A stretch of 64,000 nucleotides of DNA. Origin: Gnetum montanum. Lineage: Eukaryota > Streptophyta > Gnetopsida > Gnetales > Gnetaceae. Under the pieces are notes generated by a model. It made no database searches and had not been told where the DNA came from. It saw nothing but the letters and a program-made list of their open reading frames with translations. Positions within the stretch are counted from its first letter, which is position 1; every line of letters starts with the position of its first letter. Below, piece after piece: positions 11,256 through 22,478 of this stretch. The stretch covers positions 31,393 to 95,392 of the forward strand of contig MNCI01010836.1 in NCBI GenBank assembly GCA_015680685.1, written 5' to 3'. The position numbers were made by a program, and so were the translations under genes.

Positions 11256-12482
11256 AATTATGATGCTGATATTATGGTATGGTTCTTTTGGTAAAATAGG
11301 CAATGAGTCCATACCATCCACTCATCCATACAACTCTATGATCTCCTTTGGCTTGGAACTATACAATCCCCTTTTTCTAAGTAAATTTATTAATGAATTG
11401 GTGGTTGGGTACTTTTCAAACCAAGGAAAGACTCAAAGGATGAAAAGGGTGTGACTTCAAGGGGATTCAATGCATTTGTGCTAGCCATTCTCTTGGGTGC
11501 TTGGATGCTTTTTCTTGGGTTTTCCACCATTTTGACATTGTTCAAAAATTAGAGAGCTGAGTGAATAAAAATAAGTCTTTGCATGGTGTGGTTCTCATGC
11601 AAAAAAATAAACAAAGAAAAAAAGAGAAAAGTGAGAATTCAAAGCACACCTCTTAGACATAATAAAGCAATATGGGATACAAGCACTGGTTATGGCACTG
11701 GAAAGACATGTGACCCATGCCTGAAGGTTCCCTCTAACTAAGGCCCTTTCTTCCTTCTTGCTTTTCCATCTTGCTCTCCTTAGAATGGTGGTGACTCTTT
11801 GTGGATGGATTGGTCAAGTGTGTTGATGTGAGGTCACTAGATGTGGTTTTTTTTAGTCTGGATTTGGAATGAGTTCTACTCAATCACATTAACCATAAAA
11901 TAAAAAAGGGACTTTACACAACCTTATTCTTGGGATTTCATCCCATCCTTTCCTCTCCATCTTTCTTCCCATTTTCCACATCAATGTTAGTTTTATCATT
12001 AGTCCATTTCTGGGTTGATGCATTGTTTTTCTTTGATAAACTCTTATGGGTAAGTTTTTAACTCTTACTTCCAAATGACATTCCTAGAGCCTATGGAATC
12101 TTTGGTTTGTGGGTTTATCAGGGCATAAGAGGCATAAGCCTACTTTGGGAAGGACCTACTAGAATTTCTTTTTGGTGCAATTGTTAACTTCTTTTCCTTA
12201 AACATTCCCTACAATCAATCATTTCTTGTTTCATCCCCATCTACGACATCCATTTTATTAGCGTTGCCATTGTTATTTTTCCCATCTTTCTTATTTCTCA
12301 TATTTTTCCATCTTATAGCTATTGGAGGTTCGCTCTTAGACGTGGCGGCCTTGGCACAAATTTTTCAATTTTCTTCATTTTACTATTCACCTAACCCTTA
12401 CACCTTGGGTAGTCACCTATGATAAATCTCTGAACTAGTTTTTTGACATAATCACAACTCAGCCAATGTGCTTCATATCAAG
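11256..12482 (+). other. Conserved non-coding tract of element F
   Basis: Continuation of F after A. It matches, block by block, the post-integrase region of E (52381-53000) and parts of C (33990-34330) and D (37930-37200, inverted). Shared blocks are GCAATGAGTCCAT, the block with TTGCATGGTGTGGTTCTCAT followed by a purine-rich stretch and GAATTCAAAGCACACC (11580-11650), and CTCTAACTAAGGCC (11730). It has no open frame. Conservation over four elements without coding capacity suggests an RNA-level role, which is inference. Confidence 0.6.
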
Positions 12483-12547
12483 GTAAGGTATCAACTGCAT
12501 TGTGGTTTATCTATCCTTGCTCATTTGTAACTCTGTTGTGTGTACAG
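12483..12547 (+). other. Putative short intron before the 3' ORF of F
   Basis: The donor is ATCAAG|GTAAGG and the acceptor TGTGTACAG is followed directly by ATGGCGATC. At 65 nt it is near the lower limit for plant introns. Element C has TCAAGTAGTAAGGTAT at the matching place and TGATTGTAG|ATG; element E has TAATGTAG|ATG. Confidence 0.45.
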
Positions 12548-12956
12548 ATGGCGATCATATAAAAAATGGAATGGGCTTGGAGGAAGCACTCAGGATGGAC
12601 TTGAACTGGAGCATTTACGAAAGGAGGAAGTCTAGTGGCATGGCTATGGATAAACAACAGAAGGCATAATCTTAGCATTGGCAGAAACACATTTCATTTT
12701 CTTTCTTTCTCTTTCTCTAAAAGCTACTAAATAAAGGCTTGGATGTCATTTATGTATGAGTGTTCACCACAATGGTCATGAACACTAATTTTGTAATATG
12801 CCTATTAATCCATTCACTGGGCAAGTTGAGTTTGTCATCCCATCCCACCATCAGTTGTCAATTAGTCAATGATCCCATACCTTTCCAATATTTTGTATAG
12901 AACTTGTTTCTTTTATTCTATACTCAAGGATGAGTTTTCATTCAGTCATGGGGGTA
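12548..12956 (+). pseudogene. Remnant of the 3' ORF and terminal leader of F
   Basis: The ATG after the acceptor opens a frame that stops after a few codons (AT-C-ATA-TAA). Only about 120 bp before 12670 could be coding, so the long ORF seen in C and E has been deleted in F. From about 12780 the text matches the pre-LTR sequence of C, E and G (CCCATACCTTTCCAATATT, then CAAGGATGAGTTTTCATTCA). The polypurine tract TCATGGGGGTA ends it at 12956. Confidence 0.5.
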
Positions 12957-13590
12957 TGATTAGAGCGGTTACTCTAGCAGTTACTTTAGTAGTTACTCTA
13001 ATTATTAGAGTAGTTACTCTAGCGGTTACTCTAGTGGTTACTCTAGTAGTTATTCTAATTATTAGAGTGCTTACTCTAGCAATTTCTTTAGTAGTTATTC
13101 TAATTATTAGAGCGGTTACTCTAATTATTTGAGTAGTTACTTCCAAGTCTACAAATATAGTGCCTAGGCACATAATTTGGAAGGAAATCTTTTAGGAGTC
13201 AAGTAGATAAACTTTTGTAGTCTATTTGAAAGTTAGAGTATTTTCCAAGTGCCCATAGTAGGAGGTCGAAGTGTGGATGAATCTTTATTCAAGCATTGAT
13301 GTACTTAAGCACACCATTATGTTGGTAATAAAGACAAACTCTTTGATTCATCCTTACAACACTTGAGATTTTTTTTCTTACACATGTCTTTTATTTTATT
13401 TTCTTATGCATTTATTTTATTTTATTTTATTTTATGCACTTTACATTTATGTTATTAGCACAACAATTCATTTTGATCAATTAAGGAAATCGTTAGATTA
13501 CACAAGCATGACCACTTTGAGCATACGTGTAATGCTTAGTAACCCAGTAATGATTAGCTTTTGGTAATCCCAGCCAGGAACTCACCTCAC
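12957..13590 (+). repeat. 3' LTR of element F (end eroded)
   Basis: Begins TGATTAGAGCGG directly after the polypurine tract. The middle and right parts match the LTR of E, including TATTTTCCAAGTGCC at 13240, GGATGAATCTTTATTCAAGC and the poly-A signal in GGTAATAAAGAC. Similarity to the other LTRs continues to TTGGTAATCCCAGC at about 13575, then stops. The usual ending ACCTCACCACTCATCA is not clear, so I place the end at about 13590. Confidence 0.7.
12960..13143 (+). repeat. U3 short-repeat array of F
   Basis: About twelve irregular copies of GTTACTCTA, alternating with AATTATTAGAG, which makes small inverted repeats (CTCTAATTATTAGAG). It occupies the U3 position held by different arrays in C/D, E, G and I. 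The valine-rich open frame across it is a by-product of the repeat. Confidence 0.8.
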
Positions 13591-14399
13591 CTACAATGAT
13601 TGAAAACCTTTCAGATGCTGAAAAACTAGCACTAGTCAGGATGAAGAGAAAAGTAAAAACAGAGTACCATGAGCTTGCATATGGCATATGGTCATTGGCC
13701 ATGTGTTGGTGGGATTTGTTGCTTTATAAGCAAACAGATTTTTAAAATAGTTGAACATCCATCCATCCGTCATCATGTTCATGACCCATGATGATGACCC
13801 TGTTTTGTTTTTTCTTTTTTCAGAAAAAGATTTTTGAAATAGTTGAACATGCATCCATCCGTCATCATGTTCATGACCCATGACGATGACCCTCTTTTGT
13901 TTTTTCTTTTTTCAGCAGATATATGAGAAAAAGAGCAAAAACTAGCAATGAACAATAAACACACATGAATGTGTGAGTCATGGTGGAACCTTTGATGCTC
14001 ATAAAGGTAGGCGAATCCATGCAAATGCAATGTTTTCCTCACACACCCCGTCCAAAACTTGATTTCCGTATGACCCATACTTGCCCCTTCAGCCTTCGGT
14101 TACCATAGTGTTTGTTTATTTATTCATACTCCCTTGTTTTCTGGTGTTTGTTTATTTATTCATACTCCCTTGTTTTCTGTGATCCGTCTTATGCCAAGAA
14201 TCTTGATTGCTTGCTTGCCACTTAACAATGAAATGAAATTTTTGGTATGATTCAGAACAGGAGAAGATACGTAAGATTTTAATGCAAAATGTAGACATCA
14301 CTAAAAAGGAAAGAACAATACAAGGCAAGGCAAGGTGACTATTTCAATGTATAAGTACAAATCCAGACAAAATTTTATTGGAAATTATGAAATACTTAC
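13591..14399. other. Unassigned spacer with two small tandem duplications
   Basis: A 92-bp unit is duplicated at about 13735-13823 and 13829-13915. Each copy holds GTTGAACAT, CGTCATCATGTTCATGACCC and ends TTTTTTCTTTTTTCAG. A second unit of about 36 bp with TGTTTGTTTATTTATTCATA is duplicated at 14108-14179. No gene is supported on either strand. Confidence 0.6.
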
Positions 14400-14578
14400 C
14401 CATTGTGAATTTACTGCGCTTCTGTACGTGCTCCTGAATCCTCCTGAATCTGATGCGAAAGGTTCCTGAAAATTTGTCCAAAATCATGAATCTCTTGCAC
14501 ATAGCTGATAAGTAACTGCCCTTCTCAACTTCTACGTATGCCGACTTGAAAGCTAAAGCAACGCTTTCCTTTGTATAC
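14400..14578 (-). pseudogene. Exon-like block of an unknown host gene
   Basis: On the minus strand a 179-nt block is open in one frame and bounded by GTTGTTAG (acceptor) and G|GTAAGTATT (strong donor). Its product reads TKESVALAFKSAYVEVEKGS, then SAMCKRFMILDKFSGTF and RIRFRRIQEHVQKRSKF. This is a basic, soluble sequence unlike the retroelement proteins around it. About 85 bp further on in minus sense another acceptor (TTCTTTCCTTTTTAG) is followed in matching phase by about 46 open codons to a TAA. I do not recognise the protein. It could be a host gene exon, a captured fragment, or chance; the splice borders favour a real exon. Confidence 0.35.
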
Positions 14579-16255
14579 CTAACAACAGAAATTTTCAGGT
14601 GTTTAACATGCTCATGCTATTGTTCATGCTTACCGCATTTTAACTGTACAATTTATGTGGACTTGTAAGAGAGATTGAGATTTCATTTGCAGGGAGCAAT
14701 GTTACTGTTTTGTAGCATTTGCTTATTTGGAAAGATAGAATAACTTTTGAGCTCTGTTCTTCCAGGTTTGAAGTCATTATATTGGTACGAGAAGTAACTA
14801 ATCTAGAAAATGCATGTCATAGATTCAATTCTACAAAGGCTAGTTGAAATCGATTTGATAAAAAAGCAACGGGAATAAAAAATCACAACCATGCAGAAAT
14901 GCTAATGCTTGGATGCTTGCAAGAAGAGATTAAACTACACAATGCAAAGACGTAAAAATTGGCAAATCATATGGTATAATGAACCTTTTGAAAAAAGGTT
15001 GATGCAGTTCGACGTAAACCATGATACAATGAACCTTTCAAAAAATGTTGCTATAGTTCTAAGAAAGTGATGAATATGAAAAACAATTAATGATGATGCA
15101 CAAAAATTGAAGAAATTCAAGGTTTTAGCTTTTAATAAAGGTGAACTAAGCAACATAGGATGCTACAAAATTGAAGAGAGATAAAGAATCTAGTTTTTAG
15201 TTTCCAGCATTTTTCAATCATTTTATGGTATAGTAGAAAACTGCATTGATGTCATTTGCGAATGGAACAATATTGAATTTCACACTAGAAAGAGAATATC
15301 TCAAATGCAAACTATATATAGCACCTATGAATTGGGACACACAAAATCACTCCATGCTTCCCACCTTGAAACCTCATTGGACCAAGAATTTATTTATGCA
15401 TAAATTTTGGAGACACCAACACCGAAAAAGAAAACTCCTTTTAGGAGACTATTGCCTACGATGCCTCCCGTATGAGGGCTATGTGGCCTTATAGAAACAA
15501 TAAATCAAACTGGAAAATTAGAGAATTTAAATATATATATATATATATATAATTCAAGAATACAACAACTAAAATGAATAAATTTTCCATAGTCCTCAGT
15601 CTGCATATGGCAGCAACTATGATCCTTAAAGCCTGCCATCATTTACCACCTTTTGTGCCTCATCGTAGAGAAGAAGATCATCCACCCATGTCTACACTAC
15701 CGAGACAAGCTGCTGGCTCAAAGAAAACTACACATCTCACATTCTACGTGTGGGCTATGCAGTCTGCATTGTTGTAGATAGAAAGAAGAGAGAGAAAACT
15801 CTTCTACCATTGCTAGGAAGACCCATAAGGATCTGATTTTGAGCCATTGGCTCCTACTTTGGACCCTCCTCAAAGATGAGTTGGAAGCCTATTAAAAAAA
15901 TAGGAGGAAACCATTGCCTTTGGAGAGGAAGCTCTAGATCCTCCTTCCAAGAAAGAGAAACTACCATTTCTGATTTTTTTGGCCAAAGGACAATAGAAAG
16001 AGACCATCATCTCCTTTGAGCTATGTCTCCCCATTTTTGAATTGATAGAAAGAGCCCCCTCTTTTATAGCCGTTGCAACCAACCAATAATGATGGCCAAG
16101 GTTTGCTAGAATGACCACACAACTAATGACTACAATCATTGCCATGAATGGCCACCACCTAGCCATTACTTCCTACGATCTCCAATTTAAGTGCCCACTA
16201 TGTCCATAACTTCAAAAACATTTGCCATTAATGTTCACAACCACTACCATCGATG
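14579..16255. other. Unassigned AT-rich spacer
   Basis: It contains a (TA)n run at 15531-15552. From 16080 to 16260 there is a loose repetition of words such as CCACTACCATCGATGACCAC. Open frames on both strands (for example 15246-15494 and 15870-16166) lack any family signature, and I do not call them. The minus-strand exon at 14400 could have upstream exons here, but I could not find a convincing one. Confidence 0.4.
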
Positions 16256-16260
16256 ACCAC
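16256..16260. repeat. Target site duplication of element B (left)
   Basis: ACCAC, repeated at 29052-29056, directly outside the two LTR ends of element B. Confidence 0.85.
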
Positions 16261-17984
16261 TGTACTGACCTAAATCATCGAAGTCAGGCTGGAAGGGAAA
16301 AGAAAATACTTAAAGATTGTCAGATAGACACAACTAACCTTGCCTTCATGTGAGGGCAAGTTGGAAAAGAAAATGAAGGTAGAGTGCCTTGGATGGTCTA
16401 CATGCAAATCGACCAAGGACTTCCCAGAACATAAGCTATAACTTGCACTGGGGTTACCGTAACTGATGTGCGAAGTCTAAACAGTGATGCACGAAATGCA
16501 AACAGAGCATATATATTACTGGTATTTAAAACAAAGTGTAAACTAAATTTAAAATAGAGTAAAGAATATAATGGAAGGAAAAATGAATTGTATTATATTG
16601 CTTAGAATGAATGTGCACCAGTCAAAGCGTAGCTATGCATGTGGATGGCAAGTTAAGTGCTAAGGCCCAAGGTGAAATGCTTGCAGGTGCTCAGATACTA
16701 GGAGTTAGGTGCACCAGTGCATCCAAGAGTTGCTAGTCAACGTTTTCTAAGCCATCAACCTTCAAAATTGCCCACCCTATTTATGTGAATGGATGGGGTA
16801 TTTATAAGGTTTGGCTAGGCATGGGCACGGAATTCATGGATAGAATCAATGGATGAGAGATGAGAAGAAAACAGATCATGTGACATGTGTTTGATGGATA
16901 GTTGTGTGTGAGTTGGACGCATGTGGGCAAGCTACGTTCTTTGACTAGATGCATTGTATTTTACAACATGTGTTGACTTGCACAAGATAGCTTACGCTCA
17001 TGGAAGCACATACAATTTGGAGCATAAGAGCTTGACCAACTCACAAAATGATGAAAATTTACAATTGAAATGATAATGTACAATAAGAGAGATTGACTCT
17101 GGCTCACATGAAACTTGTCAATCCTTGAATTGACTACTACAAAATGTCAATTTGAGGGGTTTTGTGGCTGTTTGAGGCATCTCTGTTTCACCAGAGCTCC
17201 CAACGTGAGTTGATTTTATCTTGGCATGTCCTCAGTATGTGTTTGGCATGCTTTTGACCGAGCGTGATCAGTACTCACGTTGCACTCATGCTGTTAGCAT
17301 GACCTCAGCATGACCTCAACATGCATGAGCTAAAAATGACATATTTCACACCAATTCTTGATCTTTGAAGCCGATTTCTTGAGTATAGCAATTGTCTAAC
17401 TGTGGTTGACCTTGAGAGTGATCTAAAAATCAAAAATTGAGCTTGATGTGCCTTGATTTAAGCTACTTTTAGCAGCTCATGCTAGACTCATGCTGCCAAT
17501 GTGATGCAGCGTGACCACAACGAGAGCTACAAAAACTTGCAATTTTGAACCTGAAATCTAGGATTCTGGAGGCCGGGACTTGAAGTGGTCAACAATGAAC
17601 TCCGAGGATGGCTTGCACCTTGGAATCAAGTCATTTTGACTTAGTTTTGAGGCTCTCATAGTTGGTCATGCTGGACCTCAATGTGACCATCAAGATGAGT
17701 GAGAAAATCTATATAGTTTGACACGAAATCTCAACTCCCGAATGCTAAAACTGAAGTAGGGAATAATGACCCTTGAGGATGGCTTGCATCCTCAGATTTG
17801 GACCATTTTTGAGTTGATCTTGAACTCATTGAAGTTGCTCATGTTGAGGGCAAGCTAGCTTGAGCAAGCTTACTTGACAAGTCGAGCATGAGTTACAAGC
17901 CTTAGTCAAATGTTTGCCTCCCGAAAGCTTGGAAGGGTGTGAGTTCTCACTTCAAAGTGCTAGGTCAAAATTAGTGGTGTTTCA
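16261..17984 (-). repeat. 3' LTR of element B
   Basis: Inverted relative of the LTR of A. It begins TGTACTGACCTAAATCATCG, the complement of A's LTR end. It keeps the block near 16380-16435 (GTGCCTTGGATGGTCTACAT) and ends TTAGTGGTGTTTCA. It is 1724 bp long and clearly diverged from A. It is rich in CATGAG, CATGAC and related words (17270-17330 and 17470-17520). Its inner 390 bp are repeated at 28654-29051. Confidence 0.9.
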
Positions 17985-19149
17985 TTGGCTCATCTTTGTT
18001 GACATATGGAGGAATCCACTCAAGAGGCATCGACAAAGAAGTGTAAAACACCATGAACAACCAAGTACCGAGCATTAACCGTCAGCCCCTGGCTAGACGT
18101 CATCACACCATGTTGAAAGGTACATGAGATTGGGAAAATGTAGCTCAAGATGTAGGGGGATTAGTTGTAACTAGGGAATTAGGAGTTAATCAAGGGTTAT
18201 AATTGCTATTGGAATTGTGAAAGAGGAATGTTGTCACATGAATAGGCCATATCTTTAGTTCTTGTTGGTAGTCGATTTTTAGCGAACTCGGAATTAAGAC
18301 ATAGGAAGGTGCATTCTTTGGAGAAACGAGCCTCTTGTAGAGTGTTTACGGGAGTCCATTGTAAATAGCCAAAGCCATGCGATGATGTGCAACATGATCT
18401 TTTGAAGCACGAGTGTAACTATTTTTCTAAGACAATTGCCTTCCTGCCTAGGGCTTGTGTGACGAGAGCCAATGGTCTTTCATCTATGATGTTAATAGAG
18501 TCATGAAGACCTTTTCCGTGAATTTTGCTCTTTGATATATTTCTTCTTCTTTTTTATTTTTTTTATTTTAATTTTTTGTTTGTTTTATTTCTTTTTTTTT
18601 ATTCTGTTCTTTTTTGAAGAGCTTTCTTTCAGTGCTATACTCATGCCCATGTGTTTGCGTTTGTATCATGTACCATGCACTGTGTTTTGAGTTGTAACTA
18701 CTTAGAGAATCATAACGTGCACTATGTTGGGATGAGTAGAATGTATCAAGGGGATGTAGTTGAATAGGATAAGGAAACATGATGGGGAATAGGGAATGTA
18801 TAGGGAATGTACTTATGAATGAATTGATTAACCTAGTTGCAGGCATTAGGAAGAATGTGATACGTCATCATCATGATGAAGTGCATCTGTGCATGAACAC
18901 CTCAAGTGTGTCATCCTGCAAACACGACTCCAAGAAGATAAGAAAATTACAAATGAATTAGTTAACTAAGTACTTTGAACTTGAAAACAACCAAGGAGAT
19001 GGAGCCACCATGTGCGATTTCAAAGTAGACAGAACAACATCAACTTCATCTAGGTCCATGAGACAAATTGTGCAGCAAGTCTTTATGGAACACATACAAC
19101 CAATTGCAGCAACATATATTTTTAAGTTTTTCTTAGTCGTCAATGATGT
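17985..19149 (-). other. Polypurine tract and 3' untranslated region of B
   Basis: The complement of 17985-17997 reads AAAGATGAGCCAA, matching A's AAAGAGGGGCCAA before the LTR. The rest is the inverted counterpart of A's 8520-9636. It has a T-rich run at 18540-18600. No gene is supported. Confidence 0.7.
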
Positions 19150-19480
19150 CATAGGTTTATAGTCTTAGCAGATTGTTGTGAATTAGTTTCACGTCATAAC
19201 CCTTTGGACGCTGCTAGTTTAGCATCGTAGTGGACAGTGCATTGCTAGTTTATAGTCGTAGCGGACTATGAAGAGGTAAAACAGTTTATAGTCTTAGTGG
19301 ACTCTACATGCTAGTTTTACATCAAGGTAGATAAATATGGTCATTTAATGTCATACTGGACAAGGTTCTGTGATGTCAATTTACTGTCATGACTCTAGGA
19401 TACTCTGTTGTGCCAGTTTCAAGTCATAGCCCCAGGACCATTCTATGGTATCAGTTTTAGGTCGTGATGCCAGGACTATT
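19150..19480 (-). repeat. Degenerate minisatellite of B
   Basis: Loose repeats of GTTTATAGTC(T/G)TAGCGGACT and GTTTTAGGTCGTGAT, inverted forms of A's ACTATAAACTAG and ATCATGACTTAAAAC words at 8220-8510. In B this region lies downstream of pol, which shows that the repeats belong to the 3' region and that pol is missing from A. Confidence 0.7.
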
Positions 19481-19559
19481 ATGTACCTTAGTTTGATCAT
19501 ACATAGTACCATTTTAGGTATAGATGATTTGTAGGATTAGTGAACTCATTCCTATCCAT

Positions 19560-20640
19560 GTTAGCAAGTTTGAATGCTCCATTATTGTACACCTTGGTGA
19601 CTAAGTAAGGTCCTTTCCAGTTAGCTGAGAATTTATCTGGATGTTCATGGATGGCCTTAAAGACTAGGTCTTCTTCCTTAATCAGGCACTTATGTAGATC
19701 ATGTTTATGTCTTTGTCATTGTTGTTTCTGGTACCACTTGATCTAATCAAGTGTTCGCACACGTTATTCCTTCACTAAGTCAAGGTTAGCAATGCGTAGT
19801 TCATTGCTTTGGATTTCATCGAGGAGGCCTAAGAGAACTATCCGCAACAAGGGAACCTATAACTCCAAAGGTAAAATAGCTTCAGATATGCTCATCAAGA
19901 CTATATGGAGTTTTACTTGTATATGTTCGATGTGTTGTATTATATGCCCACAATGCGTAAACTAATTGTTCATGCCATCGTCTCTTACTTTGATTTAACA
20001 TCTTATTGAGCACCATGATAATAGTTTTGTTTGTAGCCTCCACTTGACCATTGCTTTATGGGTAGTAAGGTGACGAGAATGCATGTTTAATACCCAGGCT
20101 TTCATAGAAGCTTTTAGTATTTGCATTGTTGAACTATGGCCCATTTCAGTAATAATGGTAATCAGAATACCAAAACGGGTCACGATGTTTTCTATTATGA
20201 AATTGCAAACATGTTTAGAAGTGGTCTTCCTAAGGGGAATATCTTCTACCCATTTTGTGAAGTATTTAGTTGCAATGATAATGAAGCCATGTCCTACAGA
20301 TGATGATGGTGTTATTGGTCCAATTAAGTCTAATTCCCATCTTTGGAATGGCCATATTATTTGTGTTGTATGCAATTCTTTAGGTGGCACATGTATTAGG
20401 TTACCATGCTTTTGGCAAATTTCACATGTCCTGACCTTGGAGAAGCAATCATACTCCATGTGTGGCCAGTAGTAGCCTAAGCGCCTAATTTTCATAGCCA
20501 TTCCTCTTGGTGCTATGTGCCCTCCACAAAGTGCTTCATGGATTTGTTCTACAATTATTTGACTGTTGATGCTACTAACATACATCAATAGGATGCCTTC
20601 ATAGGATTTGTAACACAAGGTGTCTCCTATTAACACATAT
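19560..20640 (-). pseudogene. Integrase of element B (Tat-like)
   Basis: Read on the minus strand from 20636. The HHCC zinc finger contains EQIHEALCGGHIA and TCEICQKHGN. It is followed by LIHVPPKELHTTQI and the core start FQRWELDLIGPI, which keeps the first catalytic Asp. FIIIATKYFTKWVEDIPLRK is the Tat/Retand type of core wording. The second catalytic region is damaged (TIITEMG where an SDNG-type motif is expected), and the frame shifts near 20090. The GPY tail is visible at 19560-19705 (FSANWKGPYLVTKVYNNGAF). It would insert element DNA into chromosomes; it is dead now. Confidence 0.85.
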
Positions 20641-20849
20641 TGCTGAAAGCATTTTCACACTACGTCATTTTGAGCATTTGTCAAATGTTGTGGAGGTTCA
20701 CCTCATAGAAGGTACTCCTTTATGTCATCATACCATTCTATTGTGTGTGTTGTGCTAATGCATGCTATAGGAATTTCATCGATAGCATTAGTTATGTGTT
20801 TGGCATAATTTGTTATAGAGCTAGGCAATGCATGGAACATTTTGGGTGT

Positions 20850-21260
20850 CATGTTTAGGGCTAGTGTAGCAAGTGCATCAACAATGGTGTTTTCGCTTCT
20901 AAGAACATGTTGTATATCCACTTCTATTAATTAGCTCAGCAAATGTTTGGTCAAATCAAAATTTGGTTGCAAATGGAGAGCTTTGCATGCATAAACCTCC
21001 ATGACTTGATTAATGACTAGTTGTGAATCACCTCGAACTACAAGATGTGTGATTCCTGAAGTCAATGCTGCCCGAAGACCTCTAAGGAGACCTTCATATT
21101 CTACCACATTGTTGGTGTAGGGAAAGGTTAATCAATAGAAAAAGGGTTGGATTTCTTTGGAGGGGTATGTTAAAATGGCCATAGCACTTCCTCCTCTGGA
21201 AGTTGAACCTCTATCGAAATAAAGGATTGCCTCGTAGTTATAAGGCACAATGTCTATACT
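20850..21260 (-). pseudogene. Second, archaeal-type RNase H (aRNH) of B
   Basis: Read on the minus strand: ILYFDRGSTSGGGSAMAIL, then YTNNVVEYEGLLRGLRAAL, then THLVVRGDSQLVINQV, then ENTIVDALATLAL. The four acidic positions of RNase H (Asp in YFDRGS, Glu in EYEG, Asp in RGDSQ, Asp in VDALA) are all present. A second RNase H between the usual RNase H and integrase is a known hallmark of the Tat lineage. This supports the lineage call better than any other single feature. A few stops interrupt the frame. Confidence 0.8.
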
Positions 21261-21354
21261 ATTAACATTCTTATTAGGGAATTCAGGGTTAATCATTGCT
21301 TGATCATGCATTGGTGAGATGGTTAATTATGTGACTATTGCTTGACCTTTTGTG

Positions 21355-22478
21355 GAAGATTGAGCAACATAGTGTAGGTCAAACTCTGCAATCATCGCTT
21401 TCCACCTAGCTATCCTACTCAACTCATAGATGTTGTTAGTGATGGCACGGAGTACATTGTTCTTGCAAATGATGTAAACTTGATTACAGAAGAGATAATG
21501 TTGTCATTTCTTCAAGGAGAAGATGAGGGCAAGGCATGATTTTTCCACATCATTGTATCATTGTTCATATGCAATTAGAGCATGGCTTACGTAATAGACA
21601 GGGATCTTGATTCCATCTTTACGTTTTTGACATAGCATTAATACAATGGAAGAATTAGATGTTGCAAGGTAGATGTAGAAGGGTTTATCACTATGTGGGG
21701 GATAAACTGTTGACAGTTGAGCCAGCTCTTGCTTTATGTTCTTGAATGCTTCCTGACACTGTTGGGTCCATTCGAAATGCACATTCTTTCGTAATAGGTG
21801 TTGCATGGATCTTAACTTATCTGTCAGTCTTTCAATAAAGTGTCTAATGAATTGTAGTCTACCTTGGAGACCACGTAGTTCGGTAAGGTTTTTTGGTGGT
21901 TGCATGTTAGTTATTTTCTTAACATTATCAAGGTCTACCTGTATCCTTGTTCTAGAGACTACGAAGCTAAGCATTTTGCCCATTTTGACACCAAAGACAC
22001 ACTTCTTTGGATTGAGTCTAAGGTCATATTTGAGACAATGTTTAAGCACCAAGTATAGATATTTAGCATGTTGTTTGGTTATTTTATATTTAATTATGAT
22101 ATCGTCAACATAATCATTGAGCAAATTGAGAATGTAATCACTAAATATATATGTCATTTCTTGTTGGTATGTAGTGCCTGCATTTTTAAGACCAAATGAC
22201 ATCATCGTATAGTAGAATGTGCCCCAAGGTGTCATAAAGGTTGTTCTGAGTTGATGTTCTGGGTTGATTCTTATGTGATTGTATCCTGAAAATCCATCCA
22301 TAAAGGATAATAGTGCATGCCTAGCAATTGTGTCAATAATTTGATCGATGCTAGGTAGCGGGAAGTCATCCTTTATAGTGGCTGTGTTGAGATCATGGAA
22401 GTCAATGCATAGGCATATACTTCTATTCTTTTTAGGGACTATGACAATGTTTGATACCTAATTGGAATAGTCAATAGC
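21355..22478 (-). pseudogene. Reverse transcriptase and RNase H of B
   Basis: Read on the minus strand from about 22450. The finger region (VPKKNRSICLCIDFHDLNTA) is followed by DDFPLPSIDQIIDTIA, then FMDGFSGYNHIRINP. MSFGLKNAGTTYQQEM comes next, and then the catalytic YVDD at about 22100 (LNDYVDDIIIKYK). The thumb and connection include CVFGV and ELRGLQGRLQFIRHFI. RNase H starts near 21715 (KPFYIYLATSN), continues with VYYVSHALIAYEQ, and decays through stops at about 21555. A 247-residue stretch (22301-21558) is still open, the best preserved piece of pol in the window. Role: copying element RNA into DNA. Confidence 0.9.

Noticed and set aside
12869-13132. Valine/threonine-rich open frame
   Set aside because: Pure by-product of the GTTACTCTA repeat in the U3 of F; no start context or family.
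15870-16166. 98-codon minus-strand frame
   Set aside because: No family signature, repetitive low-complexity DNA context, no splice or start support.
20083-20472. 129-codon plus-strand frame
   Set aside because: Shadow of the minus-strand integrase of B.
21805-22113. 102-codon plus-strand frame
   Set aside because: Shadow of the minus-strand reverse transcriptase of B.
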